Positions 26,730 through 36,264 of a stretch of 64,000 nt of DNA are shown one piece after another. Position numbers and translations under genes: made by a program. The first letter of the stretch is position 1, and each line of letters begins with the position of its first letter. The notes beneath the pieces are model-generated. The model did not search any database. It was given only the letters and a program-made list of their open reading frames with translations, and had not been told where the DNA came from. This DNA comes from Clostridia bacterium (GTDB lineage Bacteria; Bacillota; Clostridia; Oscillospirales; Acutalibacteraceae), in assembly GCA_017631795.1 (NCBI GenBank), contig JAGBSO010000022.1, positions 120,130 to 184,129 of the forward strand, read 5' to 3'.

Positions 26730-26760
26730 GTCATGTTGGTGCATTCCTGCACCACATGAC
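26730..26760 (-). repeat. Inverted repeat at the mraZ transcription start
   Basis: GTCATGTGGTGCA and TGCACCAACATGAC (minus strand) are inverted copies with a single extra A and a four-base loop. The dyad begins three bases after the -10 box, so it spans the transcript start and could be an operator or a 5' RNA hairpin. Confidence 0.75.
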
Positions 26761-26763
26761 ATA

Positions 26764-26792
26764 ATTATACAGTGAAAAACAGTAAAAATCAA
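26764..26792 (-). promoter_or_regulatory. Promoter of the dcw operon
   Basis: On the minus strand TTGATT (26792-26787) and a perfect TATAAT (26769-26764), 17 bases apart, upstream of mraZ. Confidence 0.75.
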
Positions 26793-26799
26793 TAGTAAA

Positions 26800-27015
26800 T
26801 TCAAAAAAAATTGCATTTTTTACAACTTTTTATTGTTCTTTTTAAGAATAATAAAAGACATAAAATGGCTATTCTGCGTGCTTTTTATCAGGCAAAATCA
26901 AAGAGATGTGGCGAACAGATGTGCTTACACAATATATTGTGCTTAAGTCCGTTTTTTTGTACATTTATCCGCTATAACTGCATTTTTACTCCACCTGACT
27001 TTCTTTTATATTCTT
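26800..27015. other. Gene-free AT-rich stretch between mraZ and the rhamnosidase
   Basis: This part of the 435-base divergent gap contains no reading frame with a ribosome site, no clear hairpin with a T-run and no recognisable RNA motif. The mraZ control sites occupy its left side and the rhamnosidase promoter its right side. Confidence 0.5.
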
Positions 27016-27020
27016 TTTGA

Positions 27021-27049
27021 TTGCTTTTTTGATTTTTCTGTGATAAAAT
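27021..27049 (+). promoter_or_regulatory. Possible promoter of the rhamnosidase gene
   Basis: TTGCTT (27021-27026) and TAAAAT (27044-27049) are 17 bases apart, 32 bases before the start codon. The region is T-rich, so this is less certain than other promoters here. Confidence 0.45.
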
Positions 27050-27081
27050 CAAATCAACAACCCGAAAAGGAGTTTTTGACA

Positions 27082-29271
27082 ATGAAAAATATTAAAAATG
27101 CACAGTGGATAAAAAGTCCGAAAGTCATTGATGACGCATCAGCAGAATTTCTGAAAGAATTCAGCATTAAGAAGCCTGTAAAATCAGCAAAACTTGAAGC
27201 TACCGCTTACGGTGTTTATAACATATGGCTCAACGGCGAAAAGGTCGGTGATTACATATTTGCACCCGGCTGGACTGCATACCAGAGACGTCTTCAGGTT
27301 GAAACATACGATGTAACTTCTCTTTTAAATAATAATAATAATAATACTACAATAGTAATAGGAGTAGGTCCCGGCTGGAAAGGTCTTACATATTTCAATG
27401 CATCAAAACTTCAGTCAAAATTCCTCGGCACTGCAGAAACAGCTGTTATCGCATCTCTTGAAATAGAATACGAGGACGGCACTTCAGAAATAATTTATAC
27501 CGACGAAAGCTGGCTCAGCCGTAAGGGTAAAACTGTTTACTCACATCTTTACAACGGTTATACATATGACCCTGCTTTTACTGACGACAAACCCATGACT
27601 GCTGTATCATTCCCCTGTCAGTATGACAACCTGATTGACCGTGACGGCGAAAAAATAACCGAACAGGAACACCTGCCGGTAAAAAAAATCATCATCACTC
27701 CCAAAGGCGAAACTGTTCTCGACTTCGGTCAGAATATGACAGGTTATGTTCAGTTCAGAATCAAGGGTAAAAAAGGCGAAAAGGCTACAATCTATCATGC
27801 GGAAGTTCTTGACGGTGAAGGCAATTTCTACCGTGACAACTACCGCAGTGCAAAAGCAGAAGCAACATTCATCTGCGACGGTGAAGAACATATCTTCAAA
27901 CCCGATTATAACTTCTTCGGTTTCCGTTATGTAAAACTTGAGAATTTCAGCGATGAAATCAAAAAAGAGAACTTCACAGCTATTGTTGTTCACTCACAGA
28001 TGAAGAGAACAGGTCATTTTGAGTGTTCCGATGCAAGAATCAATCAGCTTTTCAGCAATATCATATGGGGTCAGAAGGGTAACTTCCTTGATGTACCAAC
28101 AGACTGTCCTCAGAGAGACGAAAGACTCGGCTGGACAGGTGATGCTCAGGTTTTCGTGAAGACTGCATCATACAACTATGATGTTGAAAAATTCTTCACA
28201 AAATGGCTCGCAGACCTGAGAGCTGACCAGACACCCTGGGGTGCTGTACCTCATGTTATCCCCAATGTTTTCGGTGCCGATGATGAATGCTCCGCAGCAT
28301 GGGCAGATGCAGCTACAATCTGTCCCTGGCAGATGTATCTGACATACGGCAACAAGGAAATCATCAGAGATTCACTCAAATCAATGGCTGATTATCTTGA
28401 ATATATCGACTACCACACATGGGATGATATATGGGCAAGAGGTCATCATTTCGGCGACTGGCTCAACCTTGACGGTTCAAGTCCCGAAGATTGCAGCAAC
28501 GGTACAGACAAAGACCTTATCGCAACAGCATATTTCATTTATTCAAGTGAAATTTATATGAAGGCATGTGCTCTCTGCGGTGAAGATGCAGGCGATATTC
28601 CCGCAAAGAGAGAAAAAGCAATCAGTGCTTTCAGAAACAAATACATGAAAGACGGCAGAATTACCGAGGCTTACGCAACACAGACAGCATGTGTACTTGC
28701 TTGTCATTTCGGAATCACCGACAATATGGCTGAAACTGCAAAACAGCTCAACGAGCTTGTAACAGAATGCGGTCATCTCAAAACAGGTTTCGTAGGCACA
28801 CCCTATCTTCTTCATGCTCTTTCAGACAACGGTTATGCAAAAACAGCATATGACCTTCTGCTCCGTGAAGAATATCCCGGCTGGCTCTTCTCAGTTAAAA
28901 TGGGTGCCACAACAATCTGGGAGCATTGGGACAGTATGCGTGAAGACGGCTCAATGTGGAGCACATCAATGAATTCATTCAACCACTATGCATACGGTTC
29001 AGTTGCAGACTGGCTTTACGGTGATGCTGCAGGTATCAAGATTGACGAAAAGAATCCCGCATTCTCACACATCATATTTGCTCCCCTTACAGATGACAGA
29101 CTTGATTACGTAAAGGCATCAATCGAATCAAGATTCGGTGCAGTCAAGTCCGAATGGAAACGTGAAAACGGCAAGGTTTCTTACTTCTTCGCAGTACCCG
29201 AAAACTGCACAGCTACAATCATTTTAGACGGCAAAGAAACAGAAGTCACAGCCGGCGAATATCAGTTCTAA
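27082..29271 (+). CDS. Alpha-L-rhamnosidase (GH78)
   Basis: A 729-residue glycosidase that releases terminal L-rhamnose. The N-terminal beta domains contain ARWI-like AQWIKSP and YEIWLNG-like YNIWLNGEKVGDYIFAPGW, the family entry. The (alpha/alpha)6 barrel shows DVPTDCPQRDERLGWTGDAQ, the GH78 hallmark with catalytic acids, and later EYPGWLFSVKMGATTIWEHW and SMNSFNHYAYGSVADWLY. There is no signal peptide, so it probably acts inside the cell on imported rhamnosides. The start at 27082 has AAAAGGAG upstream; a frame opening at 27040 would begin inside the likely promoter. It is monocistronic, with a terminator behind. Confidence 0.95.
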   Translation: MKNIKNAQWIKSPKVIDDASAEFLKEFSIKKPVKSAKLEATAYGVYNIWLNGEKVGDYIFAPGWTAYQRRLQVETYDVTSLLNNNNNNTTIVIGVGPGWKGLTYFNASKLQSKFLGTAETAVIASLEIEYEDGTSEIIYTDESWLSRKGKTVYSHLYNGYTYDPAFTDDKPMTAVSFPCQYDNLIDRDGEKITEQEHLPVKKIIITPKGETVLDFGQNMTGYVQFRIKGKKGEKATIYHAEVLDGEGNFYRDNYRSAKAEATFICDGEEHIFKPDYNFFGFRYVKLENFSDEIKKENFTAIVVHSQMKRTGHFECSDARINQLFSNIIWGQKGNFLDVPTDCPQRDERLGWTGDAQVFVKTASYNYDVEKFFTKWLADLRADQTPWGAVPHVIPNVFGADDECSAAWADAATICPWQMYLTYGNKEIIRDSLKSMADYLEYIDYHTWDDIWARGHHFGDWLNLDGSSPEDCSNGTDKDLIATAYFIYSSEIYMKACALCGEDAGDIPAKREKAISAFRNKYMKDGRITEAYATQTACVLACHFGITDNMAETAKQLNELVTECGHLKTGFVGTPYLLHALSDNGYAKTAYDLLLREEYPGWLFSVKMGATTIWEHWDSMREDGSMWSTSMNSFNHYAYGSVADWLYGDAAGIKIDEKNPAFSHIIFAPLTDDRLDYVKASIESRFGAVKSEWKRENGKVSYFFAVPENCTATIILDGKETEVTAGEYQF

Positions 29272-29287
29272 TTAAACAAAAAAAATC

Positions 29288-29321
29288 ACACCACTCCAGT
29301 TTTACCTGAAGTGGTGTTTTG
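29288..29321 (+). terminator. Terminator after the rhamnosidase
   Basis: Stem ACACCACT-C-CAG with CTG-A-AGTGGTGT (29288-29299 with 29306-29317), then TTTTG. A-rich sequence before it may serve purL in the other direction. Confidence 0.8.
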
Positions 29322-29369
29322 TTATGCATTTTCAATTATGCATTCTGCATTGTGCATTATGCATTATTT
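29321..29369. repeat. Degenerate TGCATT tandem repeats
   Basis: Five copies of TGCATT occur within about 45 bases between the rhamnosidase terminator and the purL stop. The spacing is irregular (5-16 bases). Confidence 0.6.
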
Positions 29370-32300
29370 GAAGTATTCAACAGCAGATGCGAACATACCG
29401 ATATTGAAATCACCGTCAACGTTCTTGTAAAGACCGTGACCGATTCTTTCTGAGTGACCCATCTTACCGAATACTCTGCCGTCGGGTGATGTGATACCTT
29501 CGATAGCGCATACGGAGTTGTTGGGATTGAAGTGAATATCAGATGTGGGATTGCCTGCAAGGTCAACATACTGAGTAGCAATCTGACCGTTTGCAGCAAG
29601 CTCCCTGACGAGCTCGTCTGAGCAAAGAAATCTGCCTTCACCGTGTGAAATGGGCACTGTATAAACATCACCGACATTTGTGTTCATAAGCCAGGGAGAC
29701 TTGTTTGAAGCAATTCTTGTTCTTACAAGTCTTGACTGATGTCTGCCGATTGTGTTGTATGTAAGTGTGGGGCAATTTTCATCTGTATCAATGATTTCAC
29801 CGTAAGGCACAAGACCGAGCTTGATAAGAGCCTGGAAACCGTTACAGATACCTGCCATAAGACCGTCACGGTTCTTAAGAAGTTCGTGAACCTGTTCTTT
29901 TACAGCACCGTTACGGAAGAATGCTGTGATGAACTTACCTGAACCGTCGGGTTCGTCACCGCCAGAGAAACCGCCGGGAACAAAGATGATTTGTGACTGT
30001 TTGACTTTCTCAGCGAATGCTTCAACAGATTCTGCGATAGCCTTTGCTGAAAGGTTCTTGATAACAAAGATTTCGGGATCTGCACCGGCTGTCATAAGAG
30101 CCTTTGCTGTATCGAATTCACAGTTTGTGCCGGGGAATACGGGAATAAGAACCTTAGGTTTTGCAACCTTGATTGAGGGTGCAACTCTTGACTGAGCATT
30201 GTATGAGAATGCTTCAATTTCCTTTTCGCCCTGCTGGATATTGCATGAGAAAATGGGTTCAAGCTTGTTCTCGTAAATATCAAGAAGTGATGCAAGTTCG
30301 ATTTCATCGTTACCGTACTTGATTGTTTCTTCAAGACATGTGTAACCGAGAACTGTTCCGATTTCATCTTCTGTTGTGAGTTCAAGGATGAATGAACCGT
30401 AGTTATAACCGAAGATGTCATCAATTTCGAATTCTTCATTATATTCAAAGCCGATGCTGTTACCGAAGCTCATCTTCATGATTGCTTCTGCAATACCGCC
30501 GTAAGTGGGAGTATAACAAGCTGCAACTTTACCTGCTTTAATATAATTGTATACATCAGCAAAGAGTGCCTTTACTGATTCTGCAACGGGAAGACCGTTT
30601 TCATCATATTCGGGCTTAAGGATAACAACCTTATGACCTGCAGCCTTGAATTCGGGAGAAACAACGTCGTTTACATTACCTGTTGTTACTGCAAATGAAA
30701 CAAGTGTGGGAGGCACGTCGATATCTTCAAATGTACCGCTCATTGAGTCCTTACCGCCGATTGATGCGATTTCATAATCCATCTGAGCCTTGAAAGCACC
30801 GAGAAGTGCTGAGAGAGGCTGTCCCCAACGTGCGGGATTCTTTTCGGGTTTAAGGAAGTATTCCTGGAATGTGAGGTAAACATCTTCAAAAGCTGCACCT
30901 GATGCGATAAGCTTTGCAACTGATTCAACAACTGCAAGGTATGCACCGTGATAGGGGCTCTTTTCCATTATAAAGGGATTGTAACCCCATGCCATAAATG
31001 AACATGTGTCTGTGTGCTTCTTTTCAACAGAAACTTTGTTTACCATTGCCTGAATGGGTGTGAGCTGATTCTTACCGCCGAAAGGCATAAGAACTGTACC
31101 TGCACCGATAGTTGAGTCAAATCTTTCTGAAAGACCTCTCTTTGAGCAGACATTAAGGTCTCCTGCGAGAGCTTTGTAACCGTCTGTAAAGCCGGGAACG
31201 ATCTTCTTTTCGAAAGCCTTGGGGTTTTCAGGCATAATATCAATGTGCTTTGCAGCACCGTTTGAGTTAAGGAATTCTCTTGAAAGGTCAACGATAACGT
31301 TGCCGTTCCATGTCATTGTGAGTCTGGGATCAGCCTTTACCTTTGCAACAACAGTTGCTTCAAGGTTTTCGCTTGTTGCAAGTTCAATGAATCTTTCAAC
31401 ATCCTTTGCTTCTACAACAACAGCCATTCTTTCCTGTGATTCACTGATTGCAAGTTCAGTACCGTCAAGACCTTCATACTTCTTGGGAACTGCATTAAGG
31501 TCGATTTCAAGACCGTCTGCAAGTTCACCGATAGCAACTGAAACACCGCCTGCACCGAAGTCATTACAACGCTTGATGAGTCTTGATGCTTCTGCATTTC
31601 TGAAAAGTCTCTGGAGCTTTCTTTCTTCGGGAGCATTACCCTTCTGAACTTCTGCACCGCAGCTTTCAAGTGACTGAAGAGTATGTGACTTTGATGAACC
31701 TGTTGCACCGCCGCAACCGTCACGGCCTGTTCTGCCGCCGAGAAGGATAACAATATCACCGGGATCGGGACATTCACGTCTTACATTTTCAGCAGGAGCT
31801 GCTGCGATAACAGCACCGATTTCCATTCTCTTTGCAACATAACCGGGATGATAGAGTTCATCTACCTGACCTGTTGCAAGACCGATCTGGTTACCGTATG
31901 ATGAATAACCTGCTGCTGCAGTTGTAACGATCTTTCTCTGAGGAAGCTTACCCTTGATTGTATCCTGAACGGGAATAAGGGGATCAGCAGCACCTGTTAC
32001 ACGCATTGCTGCATATACATATGAACGGCCTGAAAGGGGGTCACGGATAGCGCCGCCGATACATGTTGCTGCACCGCCGAAAGGCTCGATTTCTGTGGGA
32101 TGGTTGTGTGTTTCGTTCTTGAAGAGAAGAAGCCAATCCTGATCTTCGCCTTCAACATTAACTTTGATTTTAACTGTACAAGCGTTGATTTCTTCTGATT
32201 CGTCGATTCTGGGAAGCTTGCCCTTTGCCTTGAGGTAACGTGTACCTACTGTTGCGATATCCATAAGATTGATGGGCTTTGTTCTGCCGAGTTCCTGTCT

Positions 32301-33056
32301 TACTGCAACATATTCATCATATGCTGACTGAAGAAGAGGATCATCAAACTTGACGCTGTCGATTGTTGTAAGGAATGTTGTATGACGGCAATGGTCTGAC
32401 CAGTATGTATCAATCATTCTGATTTCAGTGATTGTGGGAGTCTTGTTTTCTGACTTGAAGTAATCCTGACAGAATTTGATATCGTCAGCATCCATTGCAA
32501 GAGCATAATTCTTTACAAAGGCAGCAAGACCTTCTGCATCAAGTTCATTGAAACCGTGAAGTGTTTCAACAGTTTCGGGAACTGTGTATTCTGCAGCAAG
32601 TGTTTCAAACTTATCCATTGTTGCCTCACGGCTTTCAACGGGGTTGATAACATACTTCTTGACTGCATCAACTTCAGCTTCTGTCATATCGCCCTGCATA
32701 ACATAGATTCTTGCAGTTCTTACAAGGGGTCTTTCACCCTGAGAGATAATCTGAATACACTGTGCAGCTGAGTCTGCTCTCTGGTCAAACTGACCGGGAA
32801 GATATTCAACAGCAAAAACAATATCACTGTCGTTTGTTTCAAGCTCTGCAGTTACAGTGTCAAGCTGAGGCTCAGAGAAAACTGTGCCTACTGAATAATC
32901 AAAAAGGTCTTTTTCGATATTTTCAACGTCGTAACGATTGAGAAGTCTGAGATCTTTGAGTGATGTGATCTGCAGAAGTGTATTGATTTCGTTCTTGAGA
33001 GATGTTGCCTCGTGTGCAAGTCCCTCTTTCTTTTCTACAAATATTCTGTATACCAT
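29364..33056 (-). CDS. purL: Phosphoribosylformylglycinamidine synthase, single chain
   Basis: A 1230-residue enzyme that converts FGAR, glutamine and ATP to FGAM (purine step 4). Residues 1-950 are the synthetase with tandem AIRS-like halves (DTYWSDHCRHTTF, LFKNETHNHPTEIEPFGGAATCIGG, GRTGRDGCGGATGSSKSH). Residues about 970-1230 are the glutaminase domain: FPGTNCEFDTAKA, FVPGGFSGGDEPDGSGKF, the nucleophile in GICNGFQALIKLG, and HGEGRF. One long chain in place of PurS/PurQ/PurL subunits is the form usual in gut Clostridia. It is the last gene of the purine operon, two bases after purD. Confidence 0.96.
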   Translation of the reverse strand: MVYRIFVEKKEGLAHEATSLKNEINTLLQITSLKDLRLLNRYDVENIEKDLFDYSVGTVFSEPQLDTVTAELETNDSDIVFAVEYLPGQFDQRADSAAQCIQIISQGERPLVRTARIYVMQGDMTEAEVDAVKKYVINPVESREATMDKFETLAAEYTVPETVETLHGFNELDAEGLAAFVKNYALAMDADDIKFCQDYFKSENKTPTITEIRMIDTYWSDHCRHTTFLTTIDSVKFDDPLLQSAYDEYVAVRQELGRTKPINLMDIATVGTRYLKAKGKLPRIDESEEINACTVKIKVNVEGEDQDWLLLFKNETHNHPTEIEPFGGAATCIGGAIRDPLSGRSYVYAAMRVTGAADPLIPVQDTIKGKLPQRKIVTTAAAGYSSYGNQIGLATGQVDELYHPGYVAKRMEIGAVIAAAPAENVRRECPDPGDIVILLGGRTGRDGCGGATGSSKSHTLQSLESCGAEVQKGNAPEERKLQRLFRNAEASRLIKRCNDFGAGGVSVAIGELADGLEIDLNAVPKKYEGLDGTELAISESQERMAVVVEAKDVERFIELATSENLEATVVAKVKADPRLTMTWNGNVIVDLSREFLNSNGAAKHIDIMPENPKAFEKKIVPGFTDGYKALAGDLNVCSKRGLSERFDSTIGAGTVLMPFGGKNQLTPIQAMVNKVSVEKKHTDTCSFMAWGYNPFIMEKSPYHGAYLAVVESVAKLIASGAAFEDVYLTFQEYFLKPEKNPARWGQPLSALLGAFKAQMDYEIASIGGKDSMSGTFEDIDVPPTLVSFAVTTGNVNDVVSPEFKAAGHKVVILKPEYDENGLPVAESVKALFADVYNYIKAGKVAACYTPTYGGIAEAIMKMSFGNSIGFEYNEEFEIDDIFGYNYGSFILELTTEDEIGTVLGYTCLEETIKYGNDEIELASLLDIYENKLEPIFSCNIQQGEKEIEAFSYNAQSRVAPSIKVAKPKVLIPVFPGTNCEFDTAKALMTAGADPEIFVIKNLSAKAIAESVEAFAEKVKQSQIIFVPGGFSGGDEPDGSGKFITAFFRNGAVKEQVHELLKNRDGLMAGICNGFQALIKLGLVPYGEIIDTDENCPTLTYNTIGRHQSRLVRTRIASNKSPWLMNTNVGDVYTVPISHGEGRFLCSDELVRELAANGQIATQYVDLAGNPTSDIHFNPNNSVCAIEGITSPDGRVFGKMGHSERIGHGLYKNVDGDFNIGMFASAVEYFK

Positions 33057-33058
33057 AT

Positions 33059-34324
33059 TTATTCACCTGCTTTAAGTGCTTTTGCACCGATGTCTTTACG
33101 GTAATATGCATTGCCGAAATGCACTTTATTGACTTCGCCGTATGATTTTGCGATTGCTTCTTTGAGTGTGGGAGCTGTACATGTTACACCAAGAACTCGT
33201 CCGCCGTTTGTGAGCAGTTTACCGTCTTTAAGAACAGCACCTGCAACAAAGAGTTCACCGTTCATGTCATCATCAACTGTTATTTCATAGCCCTTTTCAT
33301 ATTTTGAGGGATAACCGTCTGATGCCATGATAACGCAACAAGCATTTTCATCTTTGAATTTAACATCAATCTCAGAAAGTCTTTCATCGGCAACAGCTTC
33401 AAAGATTGTGTAAAGATCTGTGTCAAGAAGAGGAAGAACAACCTGTGTTTCAGGATCACCGAAACGGCAGTTATATTCGATAACCTTTGTACCGTTAGGT
33501 GTGATCATAAGGCCGAAGTAAAGACAGCCTTTGAATGTTCTGCCCTCTGCGTTCATTGCATTCAGTGTGGGAATGAAGATTTTTTCCATACATTCAGCTG
33601 CAACTGCATCTGTGTAATAGGGGTTGGGAGCAACCGTTCCCATACCGCCTGTATTAAGACCTTCATCGTTATCCTTTGCTCTCTTGTGGTCCATTGATGA
33701 AACCATGGGAACAACAACTTTACCGTCTGTGAATGAAAGAACTGAAACTTCGGGACCTGTGAGGAATTCTTCGATAACGATATTGCTTCCGCTTTCACCG
33801 AAAACCTTATCTTCCATCATTTCCTTTACAGCTTTTTTAGCATCTTCTCTTGTCTGAGCGATTATAACACCCTTACCGAGAGCAAGACCGTCTGCCTTGA
33901 TAACTGTGGGAATGGGAGCTGTTTCGAGATATTCAAGAGCCTTATCCATTTCGGAGAATACTTCGTATTCCGCAGTAGGGATACCGTATTTCTTCATAAG
34001 GTTCTTTGAGAATACCTTACTGCCTTCGATTATAGCAGCATTCTTACGGGGTCCGAAGCACTTGATTCCGAGTTCATTAAGAGCATCGACAGCACCTAAA
34101 ACAAGGGGATCATCGGGAGCAACAACAGCAAAATCAATATCATTGTTCTTTGCAAAATCAACGATACCTGCGATATCTGTTGCACCGACATTCACACATT
34201 CCGCATCAGCAGCAATACCGCCGTTACCGGGAAGTGCATATATCTTTTCAATATTTTTATTTTCTTTGAGTTTCTTAATGATAGCGTGTTCTCTTCCGCC
34301 ACCACCGACAACCATTATTTTCAT
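33059..34324 (-). CDS. purD: Phosphoribosylamine-glycine ligase
   Basis: A 421-residue ATP-grasp enzyme that makes GAR from phosphoribosylamine and glycine. The N-terminus MKIMVVGGGGREHAIIKKL is the family signature. The ATP-grasp core has VIKADGLALGKGVIIA and EEFLTGPEVSVLSFTDG, and the metal site is EYNCRFGDPETQVVLP. Length is standard. It lies between the AICAR formyltransferase gene (24-base gap) and purL. Confidence 0.97.
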   Translation of the reverse strand: MKIMVVGGGGREHAIIKKLKENKNIEKIYALPGNGGIAADAECVNVGATDIAGIVDFAKNNDIDFAVVAPDDPLVLGAVDALNELGIKCFGPRKNAAIIEGSKVFSKNLMKKYGIPTAEYEVFSEMDKALEYLETAPIPTVIKADGLALGKGVIIAQTREDAKKAVKEMMEDKVFGESGSNIVIEEFLTGPEVSVLSFTDGKVVVPMVSSMDHKRAKDNDEGLNTGGMGTVAPNPYYTDAVAAECMEKIFIPTLNAMNAEGRTFKGCLYFGLMITPNGTKVIEYNCRFGDPETQVVLPLLDTDLYTIFEAVADERLSEIDVKFKDENACCVIMASDGYPSKYEKGYEITVDDDMNGELFVAGAVLKDGKLLTNGGRVLGVTCTAPTLKEAIAKSYGEVNKVHFGNAYYRKDIGAKALKAGE

Positions 34325-34348
34325 AGACTTAATCCTTTCAATTTTGCA

Positions 34349-35533
34349 TTAATGGTGGAAAAGTCTCATGCCTGTGAAGCACATTGCAATGCCGTACTTA
34401 TCACAAGTTTCGATAACCTGATCGTCTCTGATTGATCCGCCGGGTTCAGCAATGTAAGAAACACCGCTTCTTCTTGCTCTTTCGATATTGTCACCGAAGG
34501 GGAAGAATGCATCTGAACCGAGTGCAACGCCTGTGATTGAATCAAGGTAAGCTCTCTTTTCAGCCTTTGTAAATTCTGCAGGCTGCTCAGTGAAATAAAG
34601 CTGCCAGTTGCCGTCTGCAAGAACATCTTCACTGTCATCTGAAATGTAAACATCGATGCAGTTATCTCTGTCAGGTCTGCCGAGTTCAGCCTTGAAAGGA
34701 AGATTAAGCACCTTTTCATGCTGACGGAGATGCCAGTTGTCTGCTTTCTGACCTGCAAGTCTTGTACAGTGGATTCTTGACTGCTGACCTGCACCTACAC
34801 CGATAGCCTGTCCCTGATATGCATAGCATACTGAGTTTGACTGTGTATATTTAAGAGTGATAAGAGAAATGATAAGGTCTCTCTTTGCTTCTTCGGGAAT
34901 GTCTTTATTTTCTGTAACAACCTTTGTGAGAAGTTCGTTGTCAATCTTGAAATTGTTTCTTCCCTGTTCAAAAGTAATGCCGTAAACCTGCTTTACTTCC
35001 TGCTCCATGGGTACATAGTTTTCATCAATCTTAACAATATTGTAGTTACCCTTTCTCTTCTGCTTGAGAATTTCAAGTGCTTCGGGTTCATAACCGGGAG
35101 CGATAACACCGTCTGAAACTTCTCTCTTGATAAGAAGAGCTGTTGTAACGTCACACACGTCTGAAAGAGCAATCCAGTCACCGAATGATGACATTCTGTC
35201 TGTACCTCTTGCTCTTGCATAAGCACATGCAAGGGGTGATTCGTCAAGACCTTCGATGTCGTCAACAAAACATGCTTTCTTGAGAGCATCTGAAAGAGGT
35301 GTGCCTACTGCAGCTGATGTGGGACTTACGTGCTTGAAAGATGTTGCACAGGGCATACCTGTTGCAGCTTTAAGCTCCTTTACAAGCTGCCATGAATTGA
35401 ATGCATCAAGGAAATTGATGTATCCGGGTCTGCCGCAAAGGATTTCGATGGGAAGTTCGCTTCCGTCTGCCATATAAATCTTTGCAGGCTTCTGATTGGG
35501 GTTACAACCATATTTAAGTTCAAATTCGTTCAT
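34349..35533 (-). CDS. Stand-alone AICAR formyltransferase (PurH C-terminal half homologue)
   Basis: A 394-residue protein that should transfer a formyl group from 10-formyl-THF to AICAR, giving FAICAR. It begins MNEFELKYGCNPNQKPAKIY, i.e. directly at the AICARFT domain. It shows SFKHVSPTSAAVG (the KH pair that binds AICAR), RARGTDRMSSFGDW, GAGQQSRIHCTRLAG, ALGSDAFFPFGDNIERA and AEPGGSIRDDQVI. The IMP cyclohydrolase domain usually fused at the N-terminus (about 200 residues) is absent. The start at 35533 follows a perfect AGGAGG; an upstream ATG at 35599 is rejected because it has no ribosome site and lies within the preceding gene. purO, encoding the missing activity, lies immediately upstream. 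Confidence 0.93.
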   Translation of the reverse strand: MNEFELKYGCNPNQKPAKIYMADGSELPIEILCGRPGYINFLDAFNSWQLVKELKAATGMPCATSFKHVSPTSAAVGTPLSDALKKACFVDDIEGLDESPLACAYARARGTDRMSSFGDWIALSDVCDVTTALLIKREVSDGVIAPGYEPEALEILKQKRKGNYNIVKIDENYVPMEQEVKQVYGITFEQGRNNFKIDNELLTKVVTENKDIPEEAKRDLIISLITLKYTQSNSVCYAYQGQAIGVGAGQQSRIHCTRLAGQKADNWHLRQHEKVLNLPFKAELGRPDRDNCIDVYISDDSEDVLADGNWQLYFTEQPAEFTKAEKRAYLDSITGVALGSDAFFPFGDNIERARRSGVSYIAEPGGSIRDDQVIETCDKYGIAMCFTGMRLFHH

Positions 35534-35546
35534 AATACCCTCCTGA

Positions 35547-36263
35547 TTACTTGTTTTTATTAACGATTCTGGTTTCTGTTTCGCCTGATTCAATATCAAT
35601 GTATCTTACGAAAAGAGAAACTTTGTTATCTTCATTAAGGTTTGTCCAGATAAGGTCTGTAAGCTCATCAATGCTTACATCGGGAAGTTCAAGTGTCTTG
35701 GGCTCACCTTCATATGAAGGAAGAGGATTGCCGTCACAGTTATATGTGTGAATGAACTTTGCCTTACCGGGAATGGGATTTGAATAAGCATATGTGAATC
35801 TTTCACATGATGAATCGTCGCCTTCTGCACTCTTGAGAATTGACATTGCATAGTGCATGCCGTCGTTTTCAAGACGGATAATACCTGAAATTCTGGGTGT
35901 GAAGTTGGGAGCATCATCTTCAAACTCTCTTGTACGAAGAGCCTGTTCGAATGTCATCTGCTTGTCCATAAGATCATAGATTGTATCTGTCTGGTCACCG
36001 TTTGTAACGATTGTCTTGTTACCGAGAACTCTTACGGGATAGTAGATGATAAGATGGGGATCTGTCATCTTTGATTCATCAAATGCCTTTGTTCTCATTG
36101 CATCACCTTCTGCAACAAAAACACGGTTACGGCTGTTTTCGCTTCTGCCCATGATGAAGTAAGCAGTTACAGCTTTTTTGCTGTCAGCACTTTTGCCGAT
36201 TATGATACCTCTGCCGTGGTAAGCAAGAGAGTTAAGCTCATTAGCGATAGTTGAAACTTTCAT
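35547..36263 (-). CDS. purO: IMP cyclohydrolase, PurO family
   Basis: A 238-residue protein matching the archaeal-type IMP cyclohydrolase family (PurO), which closes FAICAR to IMP. The N-terminus NELNSLAYHGRGIIIGKSADS and GRSENSRNRVFVAEGDAMRTKAF are as I recall the family, and SNPIPGKAKFIHTYNCDGNPLPSYEGEP follows (residues about 165-192). It lies 13 bases before the AICAR formyltransferase gene, i.e. exactly where its activity is needed. In most bacteria this step is done by the PurH N-terminal domain, so this is a non-orthologous replacement. Confidence 0.88.
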   Translation of the reverse strand: MKVSTIANELNSLAYHGRGIIIGKSADSKKAVTAYFIMGRSENSRNRVFVAEGDAMRTKAFDESKMTDPHLIIYYPVRVLGNKTIVTNGDQTDTIYDLMDKQMTFEQALRTREFEDDAPNFTPRISGIIRLENDGMHYAMSILKSAEGDDSSCERFTYAYSNPIPGKAKFIHTYNCDGNPLPSYEGEPKTLELPDVSIDELTDLIWTNLNEDNKVSLFVRYIDIESGETETRIVNKNK

Positions 36264-36264
36264 T

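Noticed and set aside
26811..27020. A 69-codon open frame between mraZ and the rhamnosidase
   Set aside because: No ribosome site, no protein-like composition, AT-rich intergenic sequence.
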